A stretch of DNA of 64,000 bases from Halopseudomonas xiamenensis (GCF_014219065.1 NZ_JACLGO010000004.1:62001-126000), one strand, 5' to 3'; positions 10,183-19,878 are shown, counted from the first letter of the stretch. Notes: a model not told the origin generated them from the letters alone. A program made the numbers and translations.

Positions 10183-11066
10183 GTAATTTCTGGAGCGGCT
10201 ATATCATTGCCCTCACTGTCGTTTTCCTCGTCCTGATCACCTGGCTCCTGTTCGCCACGCGCAAGGGCCAGCAGGTCGACCAGACGACCGAGACCACCGG
10301 CCACAACTACGACGGCATCGAGGAATATGACAACCCGTTGCCGCGCTGGTGGTTCATGCTGTTCATCGCGACCCTGGTCTTCACCGTGATCTACCTGATC
10401 CTGTACCCCGGCATGGGCAAGTTCCCGGGCGTGCTGGGCTGGACCCAGGTCAACCAGTACGAGCGTGAAGTGAGCCGTGCCGAGGCACAGTTCGCCCCCA
10501 TCTTCGCCAACTACAGCGAGATGTCGATCGCCGATGTAGCCCGCGACGAAGAGGCACGCCGTATCGGCCAGCGCCTGTTCGCCACCAACTGCTCGGTATG
10601 TCACGGCTCCGACGCCCGTGGCGCCTTCGGCTTCCCGAACCTGACCGACAACGACTGGATCTGGGGTGGCGAGCCCGAGCAGATCATGACCACTCTGCGC
10701 CAGGGCCGTCAGGCTGCGATGCCGGCCTGGTTGGCGGTCATCGGTGAGGAAGGCGTACGCAACACCGCAGGCTACGTGCGTCACCTGGCAGGCCTGGAGT
10801 CCGAAGGTGTGGACCTCGAGGCCGGCAAGCAGGTGTTCAACACCAACTGCGTTGCCTGTCATGGTCCCGACGGCAAGGGCAACCCGCTGCTGGGCGCGCC
10901 CAACCTGACCGACGATGTATGGCTGTACGGTTCCAGCATGCTGCAGGTCCAGCACACCATCCGTGCCGGCCGTAACGGCAACATGCCCGCCCAGGCCCAC
11001 CTGGGTGAAGACAAGCTGCACATGCTTGCCGCGTACGTCTACAGTCTTTCCCTGGAAGACAAGTAA
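10179..11066 (+). CDS. ccoP: Cytochrome cbb3 oxidase subunit III, di-haem
   Basis: This 295-residue subunit is the entry point for electrons from soluble cytochrome c. Two N-terminal membrane helices (about 7-26 and 56-76) are followed by two cytochrome c domains with haem motifs at C138-SVCH and C224-VACH. Each has its own NLTDN/D-W segment, which suggests an internal duplication. The N-terminal NYDGIEEYDNPLPRWW signature is typical of CcoP. It is coupled to ccoQ by the 4-base overlap. Confidence 0.97.
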   Translation: MSNFWSGYIIALTVVFLVLITWLLFATRKGQQVDQTTETTGHNYDGIEEYDNPLPRWWFMLFIATLVFTVIYLILYPGMGKFPGVLGWTQVNQYEREVSRAEAQFAPIFANYSEMSIADVARDEEARRIGQRLFATNCSVCHGSDARGAFGFPNLTDNDWIWGGEPEQIMTTLRQGRQAAMPAWLAVIGEEGVRNTAGYVRHLAGLESEGVDLEAGKQVFNTNCVACHGPDGKGNPLLGAPNLTDDVWLYGSSMLQVQHTIRAGRNGNMPAQAHLGEDKLHMLAAYVYSLSLEDK

Positions 11067-11097
11067 CATCCCACGCGACCCCCTGTCGCATGGTACG

Positions 11098-11131
11098 CTC
11101 CGCCCGATCAGGTTACTCTGATCGGGCGGAG
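11098..11131. terminator. Perfect 14-bp hairpin after ccoP
   Basis: CTCCGCCCGATCAG pairs perfectly with CTGATCGGGCGGAG around a 6-base loop, 31 bases past the ccoP stop. There is no T-tract, so it may be an mRNA-stabilising or processing hairpin, or a weak terminator that lowers read-through into ccoG. Confidence 0.55.
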
Positions 11132-11201
11132 CCGCATCACCCCCCTGACCAGCACTGCTCTGGCCAGGCGTCCCTTCCTATAACGATATGGCCAGCCTGA
11201 T

Positions 11202-12614
11202 ATGAGCGAGAAAATACCCGTTAAGGATGTATCGTCGAACAAGATAGAAACCGTTGACCTGTACGCCAAGCGCGCCAATATTCACGCGCGCTCGTACCAG
11301 GGCTTTTTCAAGAACATCCGCCTGGCAGGTGTCGCGGTACTGTTTCTGCTGTTCTTCGGAACGGCCTGGTTGAACGTCGATGGCCGCCAGGCGGTGCTGT
11401 GGGATCTCCCCGCTCGCCAGTTCCACATCTTTGGCGCCACCTTCCAGCCGCAGGACTTTTTCCTGCTGTCGTTCCTGCTGATCATCTGCGCCTTCGGCCT
11501 GTTCTTCATCACCACCTTCGCCGGACGGGTATGGTGCGGCTATACCTGCCCGCAGACCGTGTGGACCTGGATCTACATGTGGGCCGAGCGTGTCACCGAG
11601 GGTGAGCGCAATGCCCGCATCAAGCTCGATGCGGCGCCGATGAGCCTCAACAAACTGGCCCGGCGCAGCGCCAAGCATGCCCTGTGGATCGGCGTGGCGC
11701 TGGTCACCGCGCTGACCTTCGTTGGCTATTTCACACCCATCCGCGGTCTGGTGGTCGACCTGGCCACCTTCAACCTGAATGGCTGGGCCGCCTTCTGGAT
11801 CTTCTTCTTCACCGCCGCCACCTATATCAACGCCGGCTGGCTGCGCGAGCAGGTGTGCTTCTACATGTGTCCCTATGCACGCTTCCAGAGCGTGATGTTC
11901 GACAAGGACACCATGGTCGTCACCTATGACTACACCCGTGGCGAGAGCCGTGGCCCGCGCAAGAAGGGTATCGAGCCGGCCGAACTTGGCCTGGGCGACT
12001 GCATCGACTGCACCATGTGCGTGCAGGTCTGCCCCACCGGCATCGATATCCGCGACGGCCTGCAGCACGAGTGCATCCAGTGCGCCGCCTGCATCGATGC
12101 CTGCGACGATATCATGGACAAGATGAACTACCCGCGTGGCCTGATCCGCTATACCACCGAGCACAACCTGGCCGGCCAGAAGACCCGCATCCTGCGCCCG
12201 CGCCTGATCGGCTACGGTGCTGCGCTGGCAATCATGATCGGCATGTTCATCTTCACCATCGGCAACATGGCCCAGGTCAGCCTGGACGTGCAGCGCGACC
12301 GAAATGTCCTGTATCGTGAAGCCCGTGGCGGCAATATCGAAAACGTGTACATAATCAAGGTCATGAACAAGGGCCAGCAGACCCGCACCTTCGACCTGAG
12401 CGTGGAAGGCCATCCGCAATTGCAGCTGCAGATGAGCGCAGGCCGCCTGACCGTCGAGCCGAGCAGCCTGCTGCAGGTGCCGGTCAACGTGCAACTGGAC
12501 CCAGCCTTCATGCAAGGCACCAACATGCCCATCACCTTCATCGTCACCGCGGCGGATGATGCCGGTATTTCGGCGCAATCCGAAAGCCGTTTCATGGGCC
12601 CGACAATCAGGTAA
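11202..12614 (+). CDS. ccoG: CcoG, cbb3 oxidase maturation iron-sulfur protein
   Basis: This 470-residue inner-membrane ferredoxin-like protein is proposed to act as a cupric reductase during copper delivery to CcoN. Membrane helices lie near residues 40-60, 85-110, 160-185, 190-215 and 340-360. A conserved VWCGYTCPQTVWTW motif is near residue 109, and a double [4Fe-4S] module (CIDCTMCVQVCP, then CIQCAACIDAC) spans about 267-306. The C-terminal third is an Ig-like FixG_C domain. Gene order ccoG-H-I-S is the classic maturation operon. Confidence 0.95.
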   Translation: MSEKIPVKDVSSNKIETVDLYAKRANIHARSYQGFFKNIRLAGVAVLFLLFFGTAWLNVDGRQAVLWDLPARQFHIFGATFQPQDFFLLSFLLIICAFGLFFITTFAGRVWCGYTCPQTVWTWIYMWAERVTEGERNARIKLDAAPMSLNKLARRSAKHALWIGVALVTALTFVGYFTPIRGLVVDLATFNLNGWAAFWIFFFTAATYINAGWLREQVCFYMCPYARFQSVMFDKDTMVVTYDYTRGESRGPRKKGIEPAELGLGDCIDCTMCVQVCPTGIDIRDGLQHECIQCAACIDACDDIMDKMNYPRGLIRYTTEHNLAGQKTRILRPRLIGYGAALAIMIGMFIFTIGNMAQVSLDVQRDRNVLYREARGGNIENVYIIKVMNKGQQTRTFDLSVEGHPQLQLQMSAGRLTVEPSSLLQVPVNVQLDPAFMQGTNMPITFIVTAADDAGISAQSESRFMGPTIR

Positions 12615-12618
12615 TTTC

Positions 12619-13134
12619 ATGCAACACGACGAAAACATTCCACCCTGGTACAAACAGTTCTGGCCCTGGTTCCTGATCAGCATCCTGGTGTTCGCCGTGG
12701 TCATCGGCCTGGGCCTGCTCTACGTCTCGCTGCTCAACCCGGACAGCATGGTGCGCGACAACTACTACAAGGAAGGTCGCGCCATCAACATGCACATGGG
12801 CCGCGACCACCGCGCACGGGACCTGGACCTGGCGGCGCAGTTCAGCGTCGATGACCTGACCGGTGATGTCAGCCTGCAGCTGGAAGGCAACCTGGAGCAA
12901 CTGCCACCCCGGCTGCTGCTGGAGATCATGTCGCCGACCCACGCCGAGCGCGACCGCAGCGTGGAGCTGCAGCAGATTTCCGGCAATCACTACACCGGGC
13001 AACTGGAACGTGGCATCCAGGGCCGGCACTACATCGACCTGAGCGATCCGGCGCTGCCGGGTGCAGACGGCTGGCGCCTGACCGGCGAGATCACCCTGGT
13101 CATGGGGCAGCAGCACCAGCTCAACTCGCGCTGA
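12619..13134 (+). CDS. ccoH: FixH/CcoH family cbb3 assembly protein
   Basis: This 171-residue protein has one N-terminal membrane helix (WPWFLISILVFAVVIGLGLL) followed by the family motif DNYYKEGRAIN and a periplasmic beta-rich domain. CcoH holds the CcoNOQP complex during assembly. The ATG lies 4 bases after the ccoG stop. Residues around NYYKEG are diagnostic of FixH. Confidence 0.92.
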   Translation: MQHDENIPPWYKQFWPWFLISILVFAVVIGLGLLYVSLLNPDSMVRDNYYKEGRAINMHMGRDHRARDLDLAAQFSVDDLTGDVSLQLEGNLEQLPPRLLLEIMSPTHAERDRSVELQQISGNHYTGQLERGIQGRHYIDLSDPALPGADGWRLTGEITLVMGQQHQLNSR

Positions 13135-13137
13135 GCC

Positions 13138-15603
13138 ATGGCCCACCCCATTCCCTGCTATCACTGCGGCGAGCCGGTTCCGGCCGGCTCGTCGTGGCGC
13201 GTCGCCATTCTCGGCGAGCAACGTGCCATGTGCTGCCCCGGCTGCCAGGCCGTGGCCGAGGCCATCATCGCTGGCGGACTCGAGTCCTACTACTCCCACC
13301 GCACGGAAAACTCGATCAACCCCGAAGCCCTGCCGCAGGCCCTGCAGGATGAGCTGGAGATGCTCGACCGCAGCGATGTGCAGCAGCGCTACGTACGCAG
13401 CGAAGGTGACCAGCAGCATATCCAGCTGCTCATCGAAGGTATCAGCTGCGCCGCCTGCGGCTGGCTGATCGAGCGGCGCCTGCAGCAGATGCCCGGGGTC
13501 GCCGAGGCCGTGCTCAACCTGGGCAACAACCGGCTGACCCTCAGCTGGGACGCGACCCGTACCCGGTTGTCGGCGCTGCTCGCCGAACTCAAGCGCATCG
13601 GCTATGCCGGCCACCCCTACGAGCCGGACCAGGCCAGTGCGCAGATCGCCCAGGAGAACCGCCGCTATCTGCGCCGCCTCGGCCTGGCCGGGCTGATGTT
13701 CATGCAGGTGATGATGGCCACCATGGCCCTGTGGGACGGCTTCAACCAGGACCTGACCCCGGAAATGGCCGTCACCCTGCGCTGGGCGGCGCTGCTGATG
13801 ACCACGCCGGTGGTACTGTACAGTTGCGTCCCGTTCTTCCGCGGTGCCTGGCGCGACCTGAACAACCGCCGGCTGAGCATGGACGTATCGGTGTCGCTGG
13901 CTATCGGCGCCACCTACCTGGCCGGTATCTGGGCTACCGTCAGCAACTCCGGCGAAGTGTATTTCGACTCGGTGGTGATGTTCGCCTTCTTCCTGCTGGC
14001 CGGACGCTACCTGGAGCGGCGCGCGCGCCAGCGCACGGTCGAAAGCACCGCCAAGCTGGTCAACCTGCTGCCACCGAGCACCCTTCGCACCGATGCCGAC
14101 GGCCATACCCAGCGCATCATGCTCGACGAAGTACGCCCCGGCGACCTGCTGGAGGTCAAGCCAGGCGAAAGTCTTCCCGCCGACGGGGTCATCACCCGCG
14201 GGGTTAGCAGCATCGACGAGTCGGCGCTGTCCGGCGAGTACCTGCCGCTGGCCAAGCAGGTCGGTGACCGGGTCACCGCAGGCACCCTGAATGTCGAAGG
14301 CCCGCTGCAGATCCGCGTCAGCGCCGTGGGTGAGCAGACCCGCCTGTCGGCCATCGTCCGCCTGCTGGACCGTGCCCAGTCGGACAAGCCGCGGCTGGCC
14401 CAGCTGGCCGATCGGGTCGCGCAACACTTCCTGCTCACCGTGCTGCTGGCGATCGTCGTGGTCGGGGCCGCCTGGTGGTGGCTGGTCAATGGTGACAAGG
14501 CGTTCTGGATCATCATCGCCATGCTGGTCGCTGCCTGCCCCTGCGCGCTGTCGCTGGCCACGCCAACGGCATTGACCACCGCCACCGGCAGCCTGCACAA
14601 GCTCGGCCTGCTGATCACCCGTGGGCACGTGCTGGAGGGGTTGAACAAGGTCGATACGGTGATTCTCGACAAGACCGGCACCCTCACCGAAGGACGCATG
14701 ACCCTGGAGCGCATCCAGCCTTTTGCCGGCCAGGATGCCGATCTGGCGCTGGAACTGGCGCGGGCCATCGAGTCGCACTCGGAACACCCCATCGCCCGGG
14801 CCTTCGGCCGCAGTGCGCGGCAGGCCGAGTCGGTCACCAGCCACCCGGGATTGGGCCTGGAGGGCATCTGCGAAGGCCGCCTGCTGCGCATCGGCAAGCC
14901 CGATTATGTGGCACAGCTGGGCAACTGGGCAGCGCCGGAGGTGCCTGCCGAGCCCGGCCAGTGGTTGCTGCTCGGCGATGCACAGGGACCACTGGCCTGG
15001 TTCGTGCTCAATGACCGACTCCGCCGTGATGCCCCGCAATTGATCCACTCGCTCAAGGCCCGCGGCCTGCGCGTAGTGCTGCTGTCCGGCGATCATGCAC
15101 CAGTGGTCGAGCGCATGGCGGCCGGGCTGGGCATCGATGAGGCCATCGGCAATGCCACGCCGGCGGATAAGCTGACCTTCGTCCAGCGCCAGCAGGCCGC
15201 CGGTGCGACAGTGCTGATGCTCGGTGACGGCGTCAACGATGTGCCGGTACTGGCCAGCGCGAACATTTCCATCGCCATGGGCGAAGCCTCCGACCTGGCC
15301 AAGACCAGCGCCGATGCAGTGCTGCTCAGCAGTCAACTGCAGGTACTGAGCGATGCCTTCGTGGTCGCCCGGCGCACCCGGCGCATCATGCTGCAGAACC
15401 TGTTCTGGGCCAGCGCCTATAATCTGGGGGCACTGCCACTGGCCGCGCTCGGCCTGGTGACACCGGCCCTGGCGGCCGCCGGCATGTCCGCCAGTTCCCT
15501 GCTGGTGGTGCTCAATGCCCTGCGTCTGAGTCGCCTGCCGGGCAATACCCGGCGTCAACGCAGCGCCCCTCGGCCCGCCCCCCTTCTGGAGCCCAGCCCA
15601 TGA
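13138..15603 (+). CDS. ccoI: CcoI, copper-exporting P1B-type ATPase for cbb3 oxidase
   Basis: This 821-residue inner-membrane ATPase moves copper to the periplasm for CcoN. An N-terminal Cys-rich metal domain (CYHCGEPV and MCCPGCQAV) precedes an HMA domain with GISCAACGW near residue 101. The membrane metal site CPC is near residue 465, the phosphorylation motif DKTGTLTEG near 511, and the hinge GDGVND near 696. The Cys-rich extra N-terminal domain separates FixI/CcoI ATPases from housekeeping CopA. Its stop overlaps the ccoS start by 4 bases. Confidence 0.95.
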   Translation: MAHPIPCYHCGEPVPAGSSWRVAILGEQRAMCCPGCQAVAEAIIAGGLESYYSHRTENSINPEALPQALQDELEMLDRSDVQQRYVRSEGDQQHIQLLIEGISCAACGWLIERRLQQMPGVAEAVLNLGNNRLTLSWDATRTRLSALLAELKRIGYAGHPYEPDQASAQIAQENRRYLRRLGLAGLMFMQVMMATMALWDGFNQDLTPEMAVTLRWAALLMTTPVVLYSCVPFFRGAWRDLNNRRLSMDVSVSLAIGATYLAGIWATVSNSGEVYFDSVVMFAFFLLAGRYLERRARQRTVESTAKLVNLLPPSTLRTDADGHTQRIMLDEVRPGDLLEVKPGESLPADGVITRGVSSIDESALSGEYLPLAKQVGDRVTAGTLNVEGPLQIRVSAVGEQTRLSAIVRLLDRAQSDKPRLAQLADRVAQHFLLTVLLAIVVVGAAWWWLVNGDKAFWIIIAMLVAACPCALSLATPTALTTATGSLHKLGLLITRGHVLEGLNKVDTVILDKTGTLTEGRMTLERIQPFAGQDADLALELARAIESHSEHPIARAFGRSARQAESVTSHPGLGLEGICEGRLLRIGKPDYVAQLGNWAAPEVPAEPGQWLLLGDAQGPLAWFVLNDRLRRDAPQLIHSLKARGLRVVLLSGDHAPVVERMAAGLGIDEAIGNATPADKLTFVQRQQAAGATVLMLGDGVNDVPVLASANISIAMGEASDLAKTSADAVLLSSQLQVLSDAFVVARRTRRIMLQNLFWASAYNLGALPLAALGLVTPALAAAGMSASSLLVVLNALRLSRLPGNTRRQRSAPRPAPLLEPSP

Positions 15604-15830
15604 CGGTCCTCTACATACTGATCCCGGTGGCCATCGTCCTGGTGATCGTCGCCATCCTGGTATTCAACTGGGCGGTCAACAGCGGCCAGTACGATGACCT
15701 GGACAGCCCGGCCCACAGCATCCTGTTCGATGAGGAGGACCCAGCCCACCTCAAGGCCCAGCAACAGGCCGAACAACCGCAGTCCAAGGACGACCAGCAG
15801 CCAGCCGACGAGCAGGAGCCCAGGGCCTGA
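15600..15830 (+). CDS. ccoS: CcoS cbb3 maturation protein
   Basis: This 76-residue protein has one N-terminal membrane helix, then the conserved segment WAVNSGQYDDLDSPAHSIL, which is the CcoS/FixS signature. A Gln/Glu-rich tail of about 25 residues follows. CcoS is needed for haem and copper insertion into the oxidase. It starts inside the last codons of ccoI (ATGA). Confidence 0.94.
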   Translation: MTVLYILIPVAIVLVIVAILVFNWAVNSGQYDDLDSPAHSILFDEEDPAHLKAQQQAEQPQSKDDQQPADEQEPRA

Positions 15831-15832
15831 GC

Positions 15833-16561
15833 ATGGAACTGCTGCCGTTATTCCTTACCGCCCTGGCCCTGGGCCTGCTCGGCGGCGGCCACTGCATCGG
15901 CATGTGCGGCGGCCTGATGGGCGCGCTGACCCTGGCCATTCCCGCCGAGCAGCGCCGGGGCTGGACGCTGTGGCGGGTGCTGCTGGGCTACAACTTCGGG
16001 CGCATCGCCAGCTACAGCCTGGCCGGCGCCCTGCTCGGCAGTCTCGGCTGGCTGATCCAGGACCTGGGCCTGGGCCAGGGGTTGCGCGTGGTGGCCGGTC
16101 TGCTGATGATCGCCATGGGCCTGTACCTGGCCAACTGGTGGGCAGGACTGACCCGTATCGAACGCCTGGGCCGCGGCCTGTGGAAGCATATCGAGCCACG
16201 CGCCCGCAAGCTCCTGCCGGTGACCCGGCTGCCACAGGCGATCCTGCTCGGCTCGCTGTGGGGCTGGCTGCCCTGCGGCCTGGTTTACAGCACCCTGGTC
16301 TGGGCCAGCAGCCAGGGCGATGCGGCCCTGTCCGCCGGCCTGATGGCGACCTTCGGCCTGGGCACCCTGCCGACCTTGCTGGCTACCGGCCTGCTGGCCA
16401 ACCGCATGATGGCGCTGCTGAGAAAGCGCCTGGTGCGCATCACCGCCGGCCTGCTGATCATCCTGTTCGGCATCTGGACCATTCCCGGGCCGCATACCGC
16501 CTGGCTCATGGGTGGTCATGGCGACCACGCGCATTCGGCAGCGCCTCATTCCGGGCATTGA
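15833..16561 (+). CDS. TauE/SafE or DsbD_2-like membrane protein in the cco cluster
   Basis: This 242-residue inner-membrane protein has six predicted helices. The first helix contains GGGHCIGMCGGLMG, a Cys/His/Met motif typical of the DsbD_2 (UreH-like) branch annotated as sulfite exporters. A second LLGSLWGWLPCGLVYS motif comes in the second half, and the C-terminus is His-rich (GGHGDHAHSAAPHSGH). The motifs and its steady place after ccoS suggest a role in metal or redox handling for oxidase assembly. That is inference; sulfite export is only the family name. Confidence 0.82.
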   Translation: MELLPLFLTALALGLLGGGHCIGMCGGLMGALTLAIPAEQRRGWTLWRVLLGYNFGRIASYSLAGALLGSLGWLIQDLGLGQGLRVVAGLLMIAMGLYLANWWAGLTRIERLGRGLWKHIEPRARKLLPVTRLPQAILLGSLWGWLPCGLVYSTLVWASSQGDAALSAGLMATFGLGTLPTLLATGLLANRMMALLRKRLVRITAGLLIILFGIWTIPGPHTAWLMGGHGDHAHSAAPHSGH

Positions 16562-16650
16562 CCGCCAAGCAGTGATAGAATCGCGGCTTATCCGACGTAT
16601 AGCAGCAACGTCATCTCGGCGGCTCGCCATCGACAGTGAGGATTGAAACC

Positions 16651-17379
16651 GTGCCCAATGCCACACCTTTGCTTCACCGCGAGGCGCACTGCAAGGATTG
16701 CAGCCTGGCTTGCATGTGCCTGCCCATCTCCCTGCATGCCGATGAAATGGACGCACTCGACCGTATCGTCAAGCGCGGCCGACCACTGAAGAGAGGTGAT
16801 GTGCTGTTCCGCCAGGGCGATGAGTTCAGTGCCATCTTCGCCCTGCGCAGTGGAGCGATGAAGACCTACAGCCTGTCCGACGAGGGTGACGAGCAGATCA
16901 CCGGCTTCCACCTGGCCGGCGAGTTGATCGGCATGTCCGGCATGGATACCGGCCGCTATACAGTGACCGCCGTGGCCCTGGAAACCACCTCGGTGTGCGA
17001 GATCCCCTTCGACACCCTGGACGAGCTGACCGCGGTACTGCCGCAACTGCGCAAGCAGTTGATGCGGCTGATGAGCCGCGAACTGCGCGAGGACCAGGAA
17101 ATGATGCTGCTGCTGTCACGCAAGAATGCCGACCAGCGCATCGCCACCCTGCTGATCAACCTGTCGGCGCGCTTCCGCGCCCGCGGCTACTCGGCCAAGG
17201 CCTTCCGCCTGGCCATGTCGCGCAACGAGATCGGCAACTACCTGGGGCTGGCGGTGGAAACCGTCTCGCGGGTCTTCACCCGCTTCCAGCAGCAGGGCCT
17301 GCTGCTGGCCGACGGCAAGCAGATCGAGATCCTCGACTATATTCAGCTATGTGCCCTGGCCGGCGGCCAGAACGATTGA
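16651..17379 (+). CDS. anr: Oxygen-sensing Crp/Fnr regulator Anr
   Basis: This 242-residue regulator is the probable reader of the TTGAY-N4-RTCAA boxes in this window. It has an N-terminal Cys cluster ([10 protein letters not shown]), a cyclic-nucleotide-like beta barrel, a later Cys in [12 protein letters not shown], and a C-terminal helix-turn-helix whose recognition helix reads [12 protein letters not shown] (E--SR as in FNR). The GTG start is chosen because GAGGA lies 8 bases before it; an earlier in-frame GTG lacks a good site. One Cys in the cluster (LAC) is extra compared with the usual LAG of Anr. hemN, often directly upstream in pseudomonads, is absent. Confidence 0.93.
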   Translation: MPNATPLLHREAHCKDCSLACMCLPISLHADEMDALDRIVKRGRPLKRGDVLFRQGDEFSAIFALRSGAMKTYSLSDEGDEQITGFHLAGELIGMSGMDTGRYTVTAVALETTSVCEIPFDTLDELTAVLPQLRKQLMRLMSRELREDQEMMLLLSRKNADQRIATLLINLSARFRARGYSAKAFRLAMSRNEIGNYLGLAVETVSRVFTRFQQQGLLLADGKQIEILDYIQLCALAGGQND

Positions 17380-17395
17380 ACCAAGGAATCGCCAC

Positions 17396-17941
17396 ATGAT
17401 ATTCGATGAGTTCACCATCAAGTCGCTGATCCGCCCGGTTCCGGGCTTCCCGCGCGAGGGCGTGACCTTCCGCGACATCACCCCGCTGTACCAGTCCCCG
17501 CGCGCGGTACGCATGGTCGCCGACAGCCTGATCCAGCGCTACGTCGAGTCGCCGGTGACCCATATCGGCGCCATCGACGCCCGCGGCTTCCTGATCGGCG
17601 CGGTACTGGCCTACGAGCTGAACAAGCCGCTGGTACTGTTTCGCAAGGCCGGCAAGCTGCCCGCCGACTGTCTCAGCGCCGCCTACACTACCGAGTATGG
17701 CGAAGCGCATATCGAAGTGCACCGCGACGCGTTGCACGAGGGCGACCAGGTACTGCTGCTCGACGATCTGATCGCCACCGGTGGCACCTTCCTCGCCGCA
17801 GCCCGGCTGATCGGCCAGCTCGGCGCCGAAGTCTACGAAGCCGCCGCCATCATCGACCTGCCGGACCTCGGCGGCTCGCGCCTGATGCAGGATGCCGGCA
17901 TCGCCACCTTTACCCTGTGCGCCTTCGAAGAGAACGAGTAG
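17396..17941 (+). CDS. apt: Adenine phosphoribosyltransferase
   Basis: This 181-residue cytosolic salvage enzyme makes AMP from adenine and PRPP. The PRPP loop [12 protein letters not shown] is near residues 119-130, and the substrate region DARGFLIG and RKAGKLP are both present. The ATG chosen (MIFDEF) has AAGGAA upstream; an earlier in-frame ATG lies inside anr. It follows anr by 16 bases, a conserved pseudomonad order. Confidence 0.95.
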   Translation: MIFDEFTIKSLIRPVPGFPREGVTFRDITPLYQSPRAVRMVADSLIQRYVESPVTHIGAIDARGFLIGAVLAYELNKPLVLFRKAGKLPADCLSAAYTTEYGEAHIEVHRDALHEGDQVLLLDDLIATGGTFLAAARLIGQLGAEVYEAAAIIDLPDLGGSRLMQDAGIATFTLCAFEENE

Positions 17942-17945
17942 GTCC

Positions 17946-19154
17946 ATGCCCGGCGAGGCCAGCACACCCGATCTGATCGCGCGGGGGACGCCCGCATTCC
18001 GTCGCGCCAGCCTGGCCCTGGTGCTTGCTTCGCTGGTGGTATTCGGCAACCTCTATGTCATCCACCCGCTGTTGCCGCTGATTTCCCAGCAGTATCAGGT
18101 CAGCACGCTGCAGGCTAGTAACGCCTTCACCCTGACCAGCCTGACCCTGGGCCTGTCGCTGCTGCTGCACGGCCCGCTCTCCGATGCCTGGGGCCGACGA
18201 GCCCCACTGATCGTCGGCATGGCGCTCACCGCCCTGTTGACCCTGGGCATGGCCTTCGCCGGCAGCTTCACCACCCTGGTATGGCTGCGCGCGGCGCTGG
18301 GCATCGCCCTGGGCGTACTGCCGGCCACCGCCATCGCCTATCTCGGTGACAGCATGCAGCGCACCGCGCTGGTCAGTGCGGTGGGTCTGTATATCGGGGG
18401 CAATACCGTTGGCGGCGCCGGTGGCCGCCTGCTCGGCGGCTTCGTCGCCGAGCATGTCGGTCTGCAGGCGGTATTCCTGATCGTCGGCGCCGGGAGCCTG
18501 CTGTGCACCCTCGCCGTCGCCCTGCTGCTACCGGCAGCCAGCGCCTTCCGCCCGCAGCGGCTGTCACTGGGCGGCATCCTGGGCACCTTCGCCAGCCATC
18601 TGGGCAATCGTGCGCTCCTGCCCGCCTATCTGATCGGCGGGCTGAACTTCATGGTGTTCATCAACCTGTACACCTTCATCACCTTCCGCCTGAGCGCCGA
18701 GCCCTGGCAACTGGGCGCCGGCAGCCTCGGCCTGCTATTCCTCACCTACCTGGCCGGCACCCTGTCGGCCAGCCTGTCCGGGCGCGTGGGCACGGGCCGG
18801 GCCACGCAAGGCATGGCTTGGGGCATCCTGCTGTTCATGCTCGGCTGCCTGATTACCCTGAGCGACCAGTTATGGTTGATCATCGGCGGGCTGATCTGCA
18901 ACGCCTTCGGTTTCTTCCTCACCCATTCGCTGGCCAACAGCTGGGTGAATCAGCAGGCGGCACATGGCAAGGCCAGCGCCTCGTCGCTGTACTCGGTGTT
19001 CTATTACCTCGGTGCGGCAGTGGGCATCTACTACCTGGCACCCTTCTGGCGCCTGGCGGGCTGGCCGGCGGTGGTCGGCGGCAGCCTGCTGATCCTGTTG
19101 GTCAACCTGGCACTGATTCTCTATATGCGACGCGCGCTGGCAACTGGACGTTGA
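17946..19154 (+). CDS. MFS transporter, YnfM-like drug-type exporter
   Basis: This 402-residue protein has 12 predicted membrane helices. The MFS loop-2 signature GPLSDAWGRRAPLI is near residue 75, and a YIGGNTVGGAGGRLLGG stretch is near residue 147, typical of the YnfM/arabinose-exporter-like branch. The start is the ATG 5 bases after the apt stop; the open frame extends further up but only inside apt. The substrate cannot be deduced. It may be co-transcribed with anr and apt. Confidence 0.85.
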   Translation: MPGEASTPDLIARGTPAFRRASLALVLASLVVFGNLYVIHPLLPLISQQYQVSTLQASNAFTLTSLTLGLSLLLHGPLSDAWGRRAPLIVGMALTALLTLGMAFAGSFTTLVWLRAALGIALGVLPATAIAYLGDSMQRTALVSAVGLYIGGNTVGGAGGRLLGGFVAEHVGLQAVFLIVGAGSLLCTLAVALLLPAASAFRPQRLSLGGILGTFASHLGNRALLPAYLIGGLNFMVFINLYTFITFRLSAEPWQLGAGSLGLLFLTYLAGTLSASLSGRVGTGRATQGMAWGILLFMLGCLITLSDQLWLIIGGLICNAFGFFLTHSLANSWVNQQAAHGKASASSLYSVFYYLGAAVGIYYLAPFWRLAGWPAVVGGSLLILLVNLALILYMRRALATGR

Positions 19155-19233
19155 GGCCAGGCTTACCTATTATCAGCAACAGAACAATAAGCCAGTCCTG
19201 TCTCAGGATGAACCAAGCCAAGGAATTGTCGGC

Positions 19234-19878
19234 ATGCCCATAGCCACACTGCCCCCGGACACCCGCCTGCTGCTCATCGATGATCACCAGATCTATCTCG
19301 ACGGCCTTACCCTGACCCTGAACAAGCTGTGCCAGGGCATCACCCTGGATCATGCGCGCACTGCCGCCGAGGCCCAGGAGCAGGTCAGGCAACACACCTA
19401 CGACCTGGTCCTGCTGGACCTGCACCTGCCCGACGGCAATGGCCTGATGCTGCTGGAAAAGCTACGCGGCATCGATCCGCTGACACCGGTGGCGATTCTC
19501 ACCGGCAGCAACAACCCCAGTGACATGGATGCGGCGCTGCGTCTGGGCGCCGCCGGCTTCATCAGCAAGACCGCCGATGGGCCGATGCTGGTCAGTGCCG
19601 CGCTGCGCCTGCTGTTCGGTGAGCAGGTGCTGATCGCCGATGAGAGCCAGCCGCTGGACCGCCAGGCCAATGCCCGGGAACGGGGTATCACCCCGCGCCA
19701 GCTGGAGATTCTCGATCTGCTCGCCGAAGGCCTGCCGAACAAGGTGATCTGCCAGCGCCTGTCGCTGTCCGAGGATACGGTCAAGACGCACCTCAAGGCG
19801 GTATTCGCCGCACTGGGTTGCCACAACCGCACCGAATGCGTCAACACCGCGCGCCGGCACGGCCTGGTCAGCAACTAA
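19234..19878 (+). CDS. LuxR/NarL-type response regulator
   Basis: This 214-residue protein has a receiver domain (residues 10-130) with DDH at 16-18, the phospho-acceptor Asp62 in LLDLHLPDGNG, Thr in AILTGS and Lys in FISKTADG. A LuxR-type helix-turn-helix follows (residues 148-205; TPRQLEILDLLAEGLPNKVI, then SEDTVKTHL). It converges on a hybrid kinase with a 4-base overlap of the 3' ends, so the two are a likely pair. The signal and target genes are unknown. Confidence 0.9.
   Translation: MPIATLPPDTRLLLIDDHQIYLDGLTLTLNKLCQGITLDHARTAAEAQEQVRQHTYDLVLLDLHLPDGNGLMLLEKLRGIDPLTPVAILTGSNNPSDMDAALRLGAAGFISKTADGPMLVSAALRLLFGEQVLIADESQPLDRQANARERGITPRQLEILDLLAEGLPNKVICQRLSLSEDTVKTHLKAVFAALGCHNRTECVNTARRHGLVSN

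Noticed and set aside
12607-15558. A long open frame of nearly 1000 codons on the minus strand opposite ccoH and ccoI
   Set aside because: Its residues are mostly Gln, Gly, Ala and His as expected for a mirror of GC-rich coding DNA. The plus-strand genes have clear motifs and ribosome sites.
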